From a virus, in the IMG/VR virus record IMGVR_UViG_3300035459_000057, positions 1 through 21,991 of that record: a stretch of DNA of 21,991 nt; one strand, 5' to 3'. The notes below the pieces were generated by a model that saw only the letters and a program-made list of their open reading frames with translations, was not told the DNA's origin and searched no databases. Made by a program: the position numbers and the translations under genes. Below are positions 7,420 to 15,076 of this stretch, one piece after another. Position 1 is the first letter of the stretch, and each line of letters starts with the position of its first letter.

Positions 7420-9543
7420 TTACCAGCCAAACAGTTTCAACAGGTCTTGTATACCAGTGCCAACCGGGTTGACAATGTAGCTTATCGTTCTGTCGGCAGT
7501 ATTGTTGCCCGTCGATAACCCTCCATTGCCAAGGGTCAGAGACAGCGCCGACTTCGTGCCTTCGTTGACAATGGTGTTCGGGTTGCCGCCAAACATGCTG
7601 AAATTGTTTCCGTACGGGTTGAACTTGCCGCCTGAAACCCAATCACCAGCTTGGTGCCAGCCGTCACGAGCGCCGCCTGTTTTTGTGTTGTATACCTCGA
7701 TCTTGTTTCCGCTTCCGTCAACGAGGTAAGTTATCTGTGTATCAACTTGGTCGTACTTGCCAAGCCCTTCGTTCCAAGCGCCGTTCCGTTTTTCTGAATC
7801 CTGTTGTACTGTGTAATCGCCTGCCGGAACTGGCTGGCCCTTAACATCAACGAGCGGTGTGCCCTGTTGCGGCTGAACCTCGACTTTATTTCCCGGCACC
7901 ACCGTTCCAAGATCATTCGTTGATTTTACTGTCTTCCACGTTCCGCTCAAATCTTCCACCATCGAGCTTTGTACTTTGTACTGAGTACCATCAGCACCTT
8001 GCAGGTACGTGGTGTTGTAGTGGTTTCCATCGGTTCCGGTTTCCGCAACAACATTAGTCGAGTAATTGCCCGGGGGAATAGCCTTGCCGGTAGAATCTAC
8101 GGTACCAGCGGCAACGGCGGCGGTATCCCCCGAATGGAGCGTAGAGAATCCGGTTCCTGCCGCGACATTGACGGTCTGCGCGGTGTATGCCGTTTGCCCT
8201 TGTGGCGTAATCCCGAATTGCGAAAAAAGCTCGTTCAGGGCCGGTGCGTATTGAGATGTTCCTATCAGGTTGCTCAAGCCAGTTATCATCGTGTCTTGAT
8301 ATTTCTGTAGGTTGTCGGCCTTGGTTTTCAGATCGGTTAGGGCTTGCCCACCCTGCCCGCCTTGATAAGCCATTTGGGCTATCGGGTCGCTTGCCATGTC
8401 CTGCTGCTGCTGTGCCGTCAACGGGGTCTTGCTTGCGCCAAGAGCCTGCCAGTACGTTACCTTATTGTCGTTCAGAATCTTCGTTTGTGCCGCCGCCGCC
8501 GTAATGTTGCCCTGCAACGAGATATTACCCGATGTTGCCGCTTCGCTCTCAGCCTGCATCGCACCCTTCCAAGCGCGGTCAATCGTCGCCTGATCCCACC
8601 CGCCCTGAGTCGCCCACCTTTGGAAGTCCTGCTGACTGTTAAACTCGCGGGCGCTTTCAGCGAGCTTCTGGCTGTTCTGGTCGAGCCCCTGCTGCGTTAA
8701 TGCACGGTCAAAGTCGTTTTGGCTCGACTGCCACTTCTGCACCTGTTCTGTCTCGGCCATTTTCTGGCCTGCCGCGAGCTTCTGAGACAGTGCCGCTGCC
8801 CGTTGCGTTCCAAACTGCGTCGAAACGTCGTTCTGGGCCTTCCGAAGTGCCTCATCGATGATTCCGCTATCGGTTATACCCCTGGCCGCCATCTCGCCCC
8901 TAATCGCGTCCTGCTGCTGTTTAAGGGCAGCTGCTTCTTGGGCGTCGATCTGGCCTATGGCAACATCGTACTGGCCTTGGGCGGCCTCTTTGGCCTTGTC
9001 TTCTGGCGTTTGCGCGGTGCTAACCGCTCCCGGCGCGGCCTTGACACCCTGACCCTGCGATTCCGCTAGGTTTTCGGCGGGCGTCTGCGTGGCGTAGTGC
9101 TGTTGTGCGCGGGCCAGTTCAAGCGCCTTGGAGTCAACGGCGGGAGCCCCCTGTCCCTGGGACTCGGCGGCGTTCTGTTCGGGCGTGCGCGTGGCATACG
9201 CGGCCTGCGCCCTTGCCAGTGCGCCCTTGCGATTGGCGGCGGCAACGGCGGCGGCTTGCTGTTGCTCGGGAGTCTGCTGGCCAGTAGGTTGTGCCTGAGT
9301 AGCCACGACCGCACCGCCGGCACCGATCTGACCACGGGCGCTCACCGGAGCGGCAGGAACCTTGACACCCTGACCCTGCGATTCCGCCAATGTCTGAGCC
9401 GGTGTTTTGGTTGCGTATGCAGCTTGGGCGCGGGCCAGCGCGGCTTTCTTATCAATCGCCGCTTGGTCTATGACTGGTTGGGCCTTTTTTGCCACAGAAG
9501 CAACGCCAGAGTCAATGTTTATGCCAAAAAAATCATTTGCCAT
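7420..9543 (-). CDS. Repeat-containing coiled-coil structural protein, putative ejection protein
   Basis: A 707-residue protein in three parts. Residues 32-166 carry three copies of a 28-residue unit with core LARAQ, YAT, TP and AESQGQG, separated by Ala/Gln/Pro linkers. Residues 180-345 are Gln/Ala-rich predicted coiled coil with a RGITDSG motif (221-227) of a type seen in phage structural proteins, and several QxxQ heptad-like runs. Residues 480-620 are beta-like with two copies of a VDxxGxxxPxGxY unit, and the end is Gly/Asn-rich, finishing LLKLFGW. ATG at 9543 is preceded by AAGGAA. Position after the nozzle and before a small membrane-like protein suggests an internal virion or tail accessory protein. 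I do not recognise a characterised family. Confidence 0.5.
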   Translation of the reverse strand: MANDFFGINIDSGVASVAKKAQPVIDQAAIDKKAALARAQAAYATKTPAQTLAESQGQGVKVPAAPVSARGQIGAGGAVVATQAQPTGQQTPEQQQAAAVAAANRKGALARAQAAYATRTPEQNAAESQGQGAPAVDSKALELARAQQHYATQTPAENLAESQGQGVKAAPGAVSTAQTPEDKAKEAAQGQYDVAIGQIDAQEAAALKQQQDAIRGEMAARGITDSGIIDEALRKAQNDVSTQFGTQRAAALSQKLAAGQKMAETEQVQKWQSSQNDFDRALTQQGLDQNSQKLAESAREFNSQQDFQRWATQGGWDQATIDRAWKGAMQAESEAATSGNISLQGNITAAAAQTKILNDNKVTYWQALGASKTPLTAQQQQDMASDPIAQMAYQGGQGGQALTDLKTKADNLQKYQDTMITGLSNLIGTSQYAPALNELFSQFGITPQGQTAYTAQTVNVAAGTGFSTLHSGDTAAVAAGTVDSTGKAIPPGNYSTNVVAETGTDGNHYNTTYLQGADGTQYKVQSSMVEDLSGTWKTVKSTNDLGTVVPGNKVEVQPQQGTPLVDVKGQPVPAGDYTVQQDSEKRNGAWNEGLGKYDQVDTQITYLVDGSGNKIEVYNTKTGGARDGWHQAGDWVSGGKFNPYGNNFSMFGGNPNTIVNEGTKSALSLTLGNGGLSTGNNTADRTISYIVNPVGTGIQDLLKLFGW
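7693..8100 (-). repeat. Two-copy beta-type protein repeat
   Basis: In the C-terminal part of the 707-residue protein, residues 482-524 and 565-617 both read VDxxGxxxPxGxY, then a variable stretch, then a xTYLxxxxGxxxxV ending (TTYLQGADGTQYKV and ITYLVDGSGNKIEV). They look like two copies of one small beta domain. Confidence 0.6.
9046..9450 (-). repeat. Three-copy 28-residue protein repeat
   Basis: Within the 707-residue protein, units at residues 32-59, 105-132 and 138-166 share the core LARAQ, two variable residues, YAT, one residue, TP and AESQGQG. Spacing between cores is 73 and 34 residues. At the DNA level a 28-base identical stretch recurs at 9039-9066 and 9360-9387, covering the end of the third and first units. 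This suggests recent duplication or recombination within the gene. Confidence 0.85.
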
Positions 9544-9555
9544 GTTGTTTCCTTT

Positions 9556-10221
9556 TTACTTCGCCATTGCTCGTTGCATTGCGGCTTGCTTCGCGGCCAT
9601 TTGATCCTGTGCCATCTGCCCTCCACCGGCCTGCTGCATCGCCTGGGTTTTCATATAATCTGCCTGTTGCTGTTGACCGCCAGCACCGGCATTCTGTTGA
9701 GCATAAAACGCCTGAGCGCGTTGAAGCTCGGCCTGCTTATCAAACGGTTGTGCCCCCGCTGCGTTCTTTGCGGCGTTCATTTGGGCCTGCTGTTGGCTTG
9801 AAAGCATTCCCGTACCTTGATACTGCGCCATTTGTTGGGCGGCCTGATTCTTCATTGCTGTGTCAGCGGCTCCTTGGAAAGCTCCGCTTTGCTGTTGCAA
9901 TGCCGCATTCTTTGCCGCCGTATCGGCCATGCCTTGAGCCGAACCGTTCTGCTGTTGTGCAGCCTGATTTTTCTGGTACATCGCCGAAGCTCCGGCGCTT
10001 GGAGCGGCATTCCTTTGCGCGTATTGGGCTGCAAATTGTGGATTTACCCCAATACGACTCTGGCTGCGAGGGTCGCCGCCGCGAGGATTCGGAGTTCCAG
10101 CCGGTTGCATATTCGGAGGTATCATCGCTCCGCCCCTTGGGGCAAGGTTTGCACTCTGCCTAGCAGCAGAAGACTTCTGCGCCCTGTCCTGCATCATTTG
10201 TACGCCTAATGTTTGTGCCAT
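9556..10221 (-). CDS. Gln/Ala-rich low-complexity virion-associated protein
   Basis: A 221-residue protein dominated by Gln, Ala, Met and Gly. Residues 83-142 are three tandem units of about 20 residues with the pattern KNxAxQQQxGxxQGxADTA, the third degenerate. Residues 162-175 (KQAELQRAQAFYAQ) resemble the LARAQxxYA core repeated in the next protein. The start ATG shares one base with the stop of the nozzle gene (TAATG), with AAAGGAG seven bases upstream. The extreme composition and overlap with structural genes suggest a flexible or coiled virion part, perhaps an internal protein or assembly aid. No family recognised. Confidence 0.5.
   Translation of the reverse strand: MAQTLGVQMMQDRAQKSSAARQSANLAPRGGAMIPPNMQPAGTPNPRGGDPRSQSRIGVNPQFAAQYAQRNAAPSAGASAMYQKNQAAQQQNGSAQGMADTAAKNAALQQQSGAFQGAADTAMKNQAAQQMAQYQGTGMLSSQQQAQMNAAKNAAGAQPFDKQAELQRAQAFYAQQNAGAGGQQQQADYMKTQAMQQAGGGQMAQDQMAAKQAAMQRAMAK
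9796..9975 (-). repeat. Tandem 20-residue protein repeat
   Basis: In the Gln/Ala-rich 221-residue protein, residues 83-102 and 103-122 are two clear copies of a unit with the pattern KNxAxQQQxGxxQGxADTA. Residues 123-142 are a weaker third copy (KNQAAQQ, then QGTG). The regular period suggests slippage or unequal exchange and a repeating helix or coil in the protein. Confidence 0.75.
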
Positions 10222-12155
10222 TATCGAGCTCCTTTGATCGTATACCGTAGCGTAATATCGTGAATCTTGAAATGTGCATCAGTAGCGAACACCTCGAACT
10301 TAAACTGAATTTTCTTAGATACGCTCGCCCGCAACACAAGGCGCGTGGTGCTCCGGTTCGCGCCTGAGTTCCACGTCCCGGCACCCCATACGCTGGTTCC
10401 CCAATACGTTGCCGTGCCCGCCATGTTGATGGTGTCACTCTGCCCGGCCTCGTTCTTGGCGTCATTGATGTACGTCACGTTGAGAATGGCGGCGGTATTT
10501 GCATACGTGATGTCGATGAAGCGCCACACCTTCGTAGAGTCCCGGTGTTTCTCATCGCCGGTGATCTCGGGCGTGTAATAATACGAGTCTATCGGTGATC
10601 CCGCGTTGTCGAGGCCGGTCAACAGTTGGTATACCTGCCCGTCGTTGGCCGAAGACCCGGCAACGAGCATGCCCGCATGGTTGACCATGCAATTCACGGT
10701 CGGGGCGCTGATCGGGAACCATGAGCCCTTGGTATGGTCGGGCTGTGTGGCAATCATGTAGTCGTATATGTAAATCTTGTTGTTCGTTGTCTGCGTCGAT
10801 CCACTCGGTACGGCAATGAATATCTTGTTCTGGAAATTGATAGCCGCCGCCTTGGGAAGCGCCGAGTTGTTCAGCGTCAGGATATCTGGCTCGATATCGA
10901 AGCTCTGACTGTCAACGCTGAACTTGCCTATTGTGCCGTCTGCCGCCGATTGCGCCAAGTCCTGACCGGTGAATGCGTACCACCCGGTTTTCGCAAGGTA
11001 GTATGCGAGGTGGTTGGCGAATATAATTGTCTTGTCGCTCTGCGTCGAGAAGTAACACGGCGTACCCATGAGCGACCAGTTTGTAGGGTCAGAGAGTCCG
11101 GTAGTATCCGGCATGTAGAGAATCCAGATACGCCCGTTGCCGAATCCGTCGTTCTTGTGAATGGCAACCGTGGTGCCGAACACCGACAGCCCGGTAATCG
11201 GGTAGCCGTCACCCTTGCCGACGTCGAGGAAGTTCAGAGCGGGCCACACTTCACGCTGACCCTGCTTGCTCCAATAGATGCGCTGCGGATTGTTGGCATC
11301 GCCCGATGCAAACAAGTACCCATTGGCATCAACGACATATTTCACTTTCGGCATAACGCCGTTATCGGTCGGAGCAGCCGCAACGAGCGCCGAATCTGCC
11401 ACATTGTCGGTGTATGCCGTCACGCCGTTGCTTATCGAAGTCACCTTCCACGGAATGCCAGCCGCACCCGCCGTATTGCGGTACAGATTATAGCTGTTCA
11501 CTCCGTAAGACAAGGGAGCGGTCGGTATTCCGCCCAAGGCAATCTGCTTTGAAGCCACAGCAAAAGAATTACTAGCCAAGGCATAATTACCCTCCACGCC
11601 CGCCGTGTTTACCATAGTAAGCCAGTATGTGAACGTGCCCGATAGCACGCCCGCCGCACCGCTCGCCATGCTCAGATTGGCAGTCGGTGCCGTTACGCCG
11701 TAGCGGGTGAACACTGTGCCATCCCACTTATATGCGTAGACGTTGCCGTTGACCATCAGCGCCTTGCCGTCCGTGGTCAGAAACCGCACGTCACTGCCCG
11801 AAGTGAACAAGCTCAAAGCAGAAGGAACGGATGCAAACGTAGCGGCGGTAGTCGCTGATTGTGCGGTCGAGTAGAACAGCGAGCCGCCACACACGGCCAG
11901 CAAATACGGCGAGCCGATAACCGGTGCAAAGCTGTGAATGCCATCTATCGGCGCACTGCCAAGGCCGGATGCGAAGGTAACGTATCCCGGTATGGTTTCG
12001 ATAGCACCGTAGTCATCCGTCCAGACATTCGACAACGACGGCGATTGATTGAGCGGCAATTCGGTAGCTTGGGCCTTGGTGTTCAACCCGCCGTCCCACA
12101 CCTTGATAAGCAGGGGCGTCTTGTAATCGGTGCCAGTCCATACCGCGCGGGCCAT
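10221..12155 (-). CDS. Tail nozzle / stabilisation protein, probable beta-propeller
   Basis: A 644-residue protein of mainly beta character, rich in Gly, Thr, Asn and aromatic residues. It starts with a KVWDGGLNTKAQATELPLNQ segment (18-37), typical of podoviral proteins that close the tail tube (annotated stabilisation or nozzle proteins). Blade-like repeats follow, for example YLFASGDANNPQRIYWS, GLSVFGTTVAIHKNDG and LAYYLAKTGWYAFTGQD. The C-terminal end (about 605-640) is a beta domain ending HFKIHDITLRYTIKG, which fits the common end of this family. It sits directly downstream of the adaptor gene, as in P22-like and T7-like layouts. ATG at 12155 lies one base after the adaptor stop; its ribosome binding site (GGGATGG) is modest, so coupling is likely. 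The broad role is fairly safe, the exact family less so. Confidence 0.72.
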   Translation of the reverse strand: MARAVWTGTDYKTPLLIKVWDGGLNTKAQATELPLNQSPSLSNVWTDDYGAIETIPGYVTFASGLGSAPIDGIHSFAPVIGSPYLLAVCGGSLFYSTAQSATTAATFASVPSALSLFTSGSDVRFLTTDGKALMVNGNVYAYKWDGTVFTRYGVTAPTANLSMASGAAGVLSGTFTYWLTMVNTAGVEGNYALASNSFAVASKQIALGGIPTAPLSYGVNSYNLYRNTAGAAGIPWKVTSISNGVTAYTDNVADSALVAAAPTDNGVMPKVKYVVDANGYLFASGDANNPQRIYWSKQGQREVWPALNFLDVGKGDGYPITGLSVFGTTVAIHKNDGFGNGRIWILYMPDTTGLSDPTNWSLMGTPCYFSTQSDKTIIFANHLAYYLAKTGWYAFTGQDLAQSAADGTIGKFSVDSQSFDIEPDILTLNNSALPKAAAINFQNKIFIAVPSGSTQTTNNKIYIYDYMIATQPDHTKGSWFPISAPTVNCMVNHAGMLVAGSSANDGQVYQLLTGLDNAGSPIDSYYYTPEITGDEKHRDSTKVWRFIDITYANTAAILNVTYINDAKNEAGQSDTINMAGTATYWGTSVWGAGTWNSGANRSTTRLVLRASVSKKIQFKFEVFATDAHFKIHDITLRYTIKGAR

Positions 12156-12156
12156 G

Positions 12157-12804
12157 TTACACCATCCCGAAATCTGAATCGGGGTAACTGTCTATGTCCT
12201 TGACAAACGCAATTGAATCATTCTGCTTGAACTTGGCCCACTCCGTTTCTGCCTTCACAAGGTTTGCATTCCACTGTGCGGTATAGAACTGCGTTCGCCC
12301 AATGTCCTGATCCTTGGCATAGATGCGCCACAAGGCGTAGTCAATCAGGTACGCATGAAACAGGTCGGGAATGGTGAATACCGTTGACGCGCTTGTCAGA
12401 TACGCGGGTGTCTGAATGCCGTAGATGCGGATAGTCTGCGCGGCGGTCGGCGTCGGGTACAGCCCAATGTTGGAACCGAAGCGGTAGTAGTACCAGGCGT
12501 TGCCGGTGCTCTGCTGCCCGTAGTACACATCCATCGCCTCGATGCCGCGAAAGTCGATCTTCTTCAGGCGGTAATTGTACCAGATGATCCGCGAGATGTA
12601 TGTAAACGACGAAGGGACAACATACTCCTGTTGTCCTATCACGGTGACAAGCGAGGTATCAACTACTTCGGCGCATTGAATCTTTTTGTTGAGTTCACAC
12701 TCGGCAAGCCATAAGTAGTTGTATACCTCATCAGCCGATACGAAGTTTCCGCTTGCATCGTTAAACTGATTGGTTACTGTTTGATACGCCTGCGCTGGTG
12801 TCAA
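12157..12804 (-). CDS. Head-tail adaptor (P22 gp4 / tail tubular protein A-like)
   Basis: A 215-residue protein. The N-terminal helical part starts TPAQAYQTVTNQFNDASG and has VYNYLWLAECELNKKI (27-42). A beta segment follows with VTVIGQQEYVVPSSFTYISRI, then Tyr/Trp-rich GNAWYYYRFGSNIGLYPTPT and a C-terminal helical pair. This is the standard form of phage adaptors that bind the portal and extend the tail. The neighbouring nozzle gene supports this. The start is TTG at 12804: AAGGTGG lies six bases upstream, the N-terminal helix is needed, and the next Met is far inside (around residue 90). The gene therefore overlaps the zinc-finger gene by 44 bases, the largest overlap in the window. Confidence 0.75.
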   Translation of the reverse strand: MTPAQAYQTVTNQFNDASGNFVSADEVYNYLWLAECELNKKIQCAEVVDTSLVTVIGQQEYVVPSSFTYISRIIWYNYRLKKIDFRGIEAMDVYYGQQSTGNAWYYYRFGSNIGLYPTPTAAQTIRIYGIQTPAYLTSASTVFTIPDLFHAYLIDYALWRIYAKDQDIGRTQFYTAQWNANLVKAETEWAKFKQNDSIAFVKDIDSYPDSDFGMV

Positions 12805-13213
12805 CGGATGCCACCTTTTCTTTATGTGAACGCATGTGCAACTTCAACTGCTGCTTGCTCGGAAACTCGCGGTCGCAATCGACGCATGCCCAAACCTTCT
12901 CGGATGCGGTCTTGTCATCACCCTTGACCTGATCGGTGTGCGTTTCGAGGTGTTTGTCGAGCTCCTTTTGCGAGCCGAACGTCTGCCCGTCGCGCTGGCA
13001 CTTGAACGTCTGAAGCTGGTCTTCCGTGCCGAGCCGCTCGATCTCCACCGGCCACAACACACCCTTGCCGGGATAGTGCCCTTGAACGGCAACGGCCTCG
13101 TCCAGCGACATTGTTATGAACTTCCTCGCCTCGATGTCATACGACTTCTCGTTGACTTCCGCGTGAAAGTGAGCGTCCGACCGATTCCACAACCTTGCTT
13201 TGATTCCTGCCAT
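12761..13213 (-). CDS. Protein with two C2H2-type zinc fingers
   Basis: A 150-residue protein. Residues 1-65 form a small beta-like domain (RLWNRSDAHFHAEVN, then ITMSLDEAVAVQGHYPG, then VLWPVEIERL), similar in feel to domains of other phage neck-region proteins. Residues 70-92 are a degenerate finger: Cys72, Asp75 where the second Cys should be, His88, His92. Residues 108-130 are a canonical finger, Cys110, Cys113, His126, His130 (CX2C, X12, HX3H) with the usual Phe and Leu core positions. The tail is Ser/Val/Asn-rich. A strong AAAGGGGGA site precedes ATG at 13213. C2H2 fingers usually bind DNA, RNA or protein. Here the gene lies between head and tail-adaptor genes, so a virion or assembly role is as likely as a regulatory one. 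Confidence 0.75.
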   Translation of the reverse strand: MAGIKARLWNRSDAHFHAEVNEKSYDIEARKFITMSLDEAVAVQGHYPGKGVLWPVEIERLGTEDQLQTFKCQRDGQTFGSQKELDKHLETHTDQVKGDDKTASEKVWACVDCDREFPSKQQLKLHMRSHKEKVASVDTSAGVSNSNQSV

Positions 13214-13232
13214 ACCATCCCCCTTTGTTGAA

Positions 13233-13604
13233 TTACCAATGCAGATGCACGATAGGCGAATACGTTGCCGTAGCCGCCGTGCTGACCTCGAATTTCAGGT
13301 ACTTGCAATACGATCCAGGCGTAATGAATATCAGCTTGTTGCCATTCGACAGCGGGGCCTCGAAGTCGGCCATGCCGAACGCCGCGCTGTATGATTCAGA
13401 CAGAACGACGCGCCGGTACGTCCCGGTGAGCGTTGATGCCGCATTGACATACACGTTCGCCTGAGCATCGGACAACCCGACCGAGAACGTCGGCACTTCG
13501 AGCAACACATGATGGCATCCGCACACGTCAACGCCCGTGCCGCACATCGTAGAGCCGACCGCAACGGTCAACGTCTGTACTTTGTATTTGTCAAGACCGA
13601 ACAT
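13233..13604 (-). CDS. Small beta-rich protein of the head/neck region
   Basis: A 123-residue protein, mostly beta-like: alternating hydrophobic and Ser/Thr segments such as VQTLTVAVGS, HHVLLEVPTFSVGL, RRVVLSESY and KYLKFEVST. A Cys/His cluster (Cys21, Cys28, Cys30, His31, His32) near the N-terminus could bind metal, but the spacing fits no family I know. ATG at 13604 has AAGGAG five bases upstream and sits nine bases from the preceding stop. The position between decoration-type genes and the adaptor suggests a minor capsid, head-fibre or neck protein. No family recognised. Confidence 0.5.
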   Translation of the reverse strand: MFGLDKYKVQTLTVAVGSTMCGTGVDVCGCHHVLLEVPTFSVGLSDAQANVYVNAASTLTGTYRRVVLSESYSAAFGMADFEAPLSNGNKLIFITPGSYCKYLKFEVSTAATATYSPIVHLHW

Positions 13605-13613
13605 AATTGCTCC

Positions 13614-13877
13614 TTAGTTGCCGATGGCGAATACATGGTAATCGTCGCCGCTGGTCGCGCTGCCAATCGTGATCGTTGACGCGCTTGACCATGTAATGTT
13701 GCCGTATCCGCTGGTCATCGACATGGGAACCACGGCGGCAAACTTCAAGTTGGTCAACCCGACGACGAACGACGACTCAACCGCGTTGCACGTGACTTTG
13801 CCGTATGTAACCCTGTCGTTGCCGTACACCGTGCTGGTATACATTGACGACTGAACTGTCCATGATGCGCCTGCCAT
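13614..13877 (-). CDS. Small Ser/Thr-rich beta protein of the head region
   Basis: An 87-residue protein starting MAGASWTVQSSMYTSTVYGN. Ser and Thr are frequent and beta strands are likely throughout (FVVGLTNLKFAAVVPM, YHVFAIGN). The start is ATG at 13877: AAAGGAG ends six bases before it, and that site overlaps the stop region of the MptE-like gene. Longer upstream starts in this frame would run through the whole preceding gene's 3' end and lack such a site. It may be a capsid surface or head-fibre protein. Its Ser/Thr content and position right after a putative glycosyltransferase-type gene make it a candidate target, which is inference only. Confidence 0.5.
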   Translation of the reverse strand: MAGASWTVQSSMYTSTVYGNDRVTYGKVTCNAVESSFVVGLTNLKFAAVVPMSMTSGYGNITWSSASTITIGSATSGDDYHVFAIGN

Positions 13878-13888
13878 AGCAATCTCCT

Positions 13889-15034
13889 TTAGTAAATGAA
13901 CCTGATCTGGTTTGTGTCCTTTGCAATGTTCTCCATCTCCGAATGACAGCAGTACATGTGCAAGAAGTCTTCGAGAAGCATCTGCGTAATCTGCCGCATG
14001 TTGCCCTCGTTGTACGCGCCGAGAATACCGCCCTCTGTGCAATTCACAAGAATAGGCGGCTTGCCGAGGTGCCCGCCGAGAGCGAAATACTCGAAGATGT
14101 TCTTGAAGTTGATGTACGACGGCCACGCATACACGCGATTGCCCCACACATCCGTACACGCCTGCACGCCTGCGAACTTCGTATCATAAGGCGAGTCAAA
14201 AGGATGGAACTTCCTCGTATAGTCGAACGCGAAATCGGCCCCGATAAATGCAATCGGCATACATCCGAGAATTGCCCGCGCATGGTACAAACAAGCTCCG
14301 AGCGTATTCCCGCCGACATTGTAGGCGAGGATAAACTTCGTGATCTTATTGTATGCGTCGATATATTCCTTGTTCGGCACCATCGCGTTGAACCACAGTA
14401 TGCGGCCCTTCCACTTGTCAATCAGCTTCGGGTTGCCGCACACCGATGTAACGAGCGTCTTATCCGCCGACCTGTCCCAATACCACTGTTCCGGCTTGCT
14501 TCCGCCCTGGTACATCTCGGATACCGTGATTTCCCCGGCGTCAAGGTTGACATAGCTGTCAACATCAATGCCGAGGTCTTCAAAGTACCCGAAGTTGTGC
14601 AGGCACGAAACAAGCGGAATTTCTTTCGGCTTGTTCAACAGGTGATGCGCATTTCTCTTGAGCGACGGGCCACTACCGGCCACGATTGCCGGGTGGTACT
14701 CGTACTTCTTGAAGTCGTTCATCACTGAGTTTGCGAGGAAGTCGTACTTTGCCGCGTTCGTCGCTACGTGATCCAGCCACACCGGCGACCAGCTTGCAAC
14801 CGTTACGCCGTCGTTGCGGCACGCATTGGTATACAACTGTTCGGGCGGGCAGGGCGGGCCGTCGATAGAGCCCTGATACTGCAACACCATTGGCACCGAT
14901 CCGGCGAGCTTCGCCTTGAGAGCATCGCGCTCTTCGCGTAGCCCAGCAATAACAACGGCGGGATCACCATCCGTTGCGGTCGGTTGAGAAATAACCTGTT
15001 CAGTAGCCGTAGAGTCCAAAGTACCCTCGCTCAT
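13889..15034 (-). CDS. DUF115 / MptE-like (MAF_flag10) family protein
   Basis: A 381-residue protein. After a short acidic coiled-coil N-terminus (22-45), the Rossmann-like core shows AIVAGSGPSLKRN (116-128), SCLHNFGYFEDLGIDVD (143-159), NVGGNTLGACLYHARAILG (239-257), IAFIGADFAF (261-270) and NCTEGGILGAY (331-341). These are marks of the DUF115 family. That family includes archaeal 6-hydroxymethylpterin diphosphokinase MptE and the bacterial motility accessory factors, which attach nonulosonic sugars to flagellin. I chose ATG at 15034 because AAGGGGGGAG lies directly upstream; a TTG at 15070 lacks a site. The gene sits between the decoration protein and small beta proteins. A glycosyltransferase-type role on virion proteins is possible; a pterin role is less supported by context. 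Confidence 0.78.
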   Translation of the reverse strand: MSEGTLDSTATEQVISQPTATDGDPAVVIAGLREERDALKAKLAGSVPMVLQYQGSIDGPPCPPEQLYTNACRNDGVTVASWSPVWLDHVATNAAKYDFLANSVMNDFKKYEYHPAIVAGSGPSLKRNAHHLLNKPKEIPLVSCLHNFGYFEDLGIDVDSYVNLDAGEITVSEMYQGGSKPEQWYWDRSADKTLVTSVCGNPKLIDKWKGRILWFNAMVPNKEYIDAYNKITKFILAYNVGGNTLGACLYHARAILGCMPIAFIGADFAFDYTRKFHPFDSPYDTKFAGVQACTDVWGNRVYAWPSYINFKNIFEYFALGGHLGKPPILVNCTEGGILGAYNEGNMRQITQMLLEDFLHMYCCHSEMENIAKDTNQIRFIY

Positions 15035-15076
15035 CACTCCCCCCTTGTGAAAAGAAAACGGGGTCAGCAACGACCG

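Noticed and set aside
9039-9387. CRISPR array or mobile element ends
   Set aside because: Only two copies of the 28-base repeat, both in frame in a coding sequence, and the sequence between is coding; no regular spacers.
9097-9801. Plus-strand frame of 234 codons, Leu/Cys/Arg-rich
   Set aside because: Complement of Gln/Ala-rich coding repeats, which automatically gives Leu/Cys/Ser-rich frames; crosses two minus-strand genes.
10734-11552. Plus-strand frame of 272 codons
   Set aside because: Entirely inside the nozzle gene on the other strand; Arg/Val-rich shadow with no motif.
13943-14728. Plus-strand frame of 261 codons
   Set aside because: Shadow of the DUF115 gene, which has strong family motifs in the other strand.
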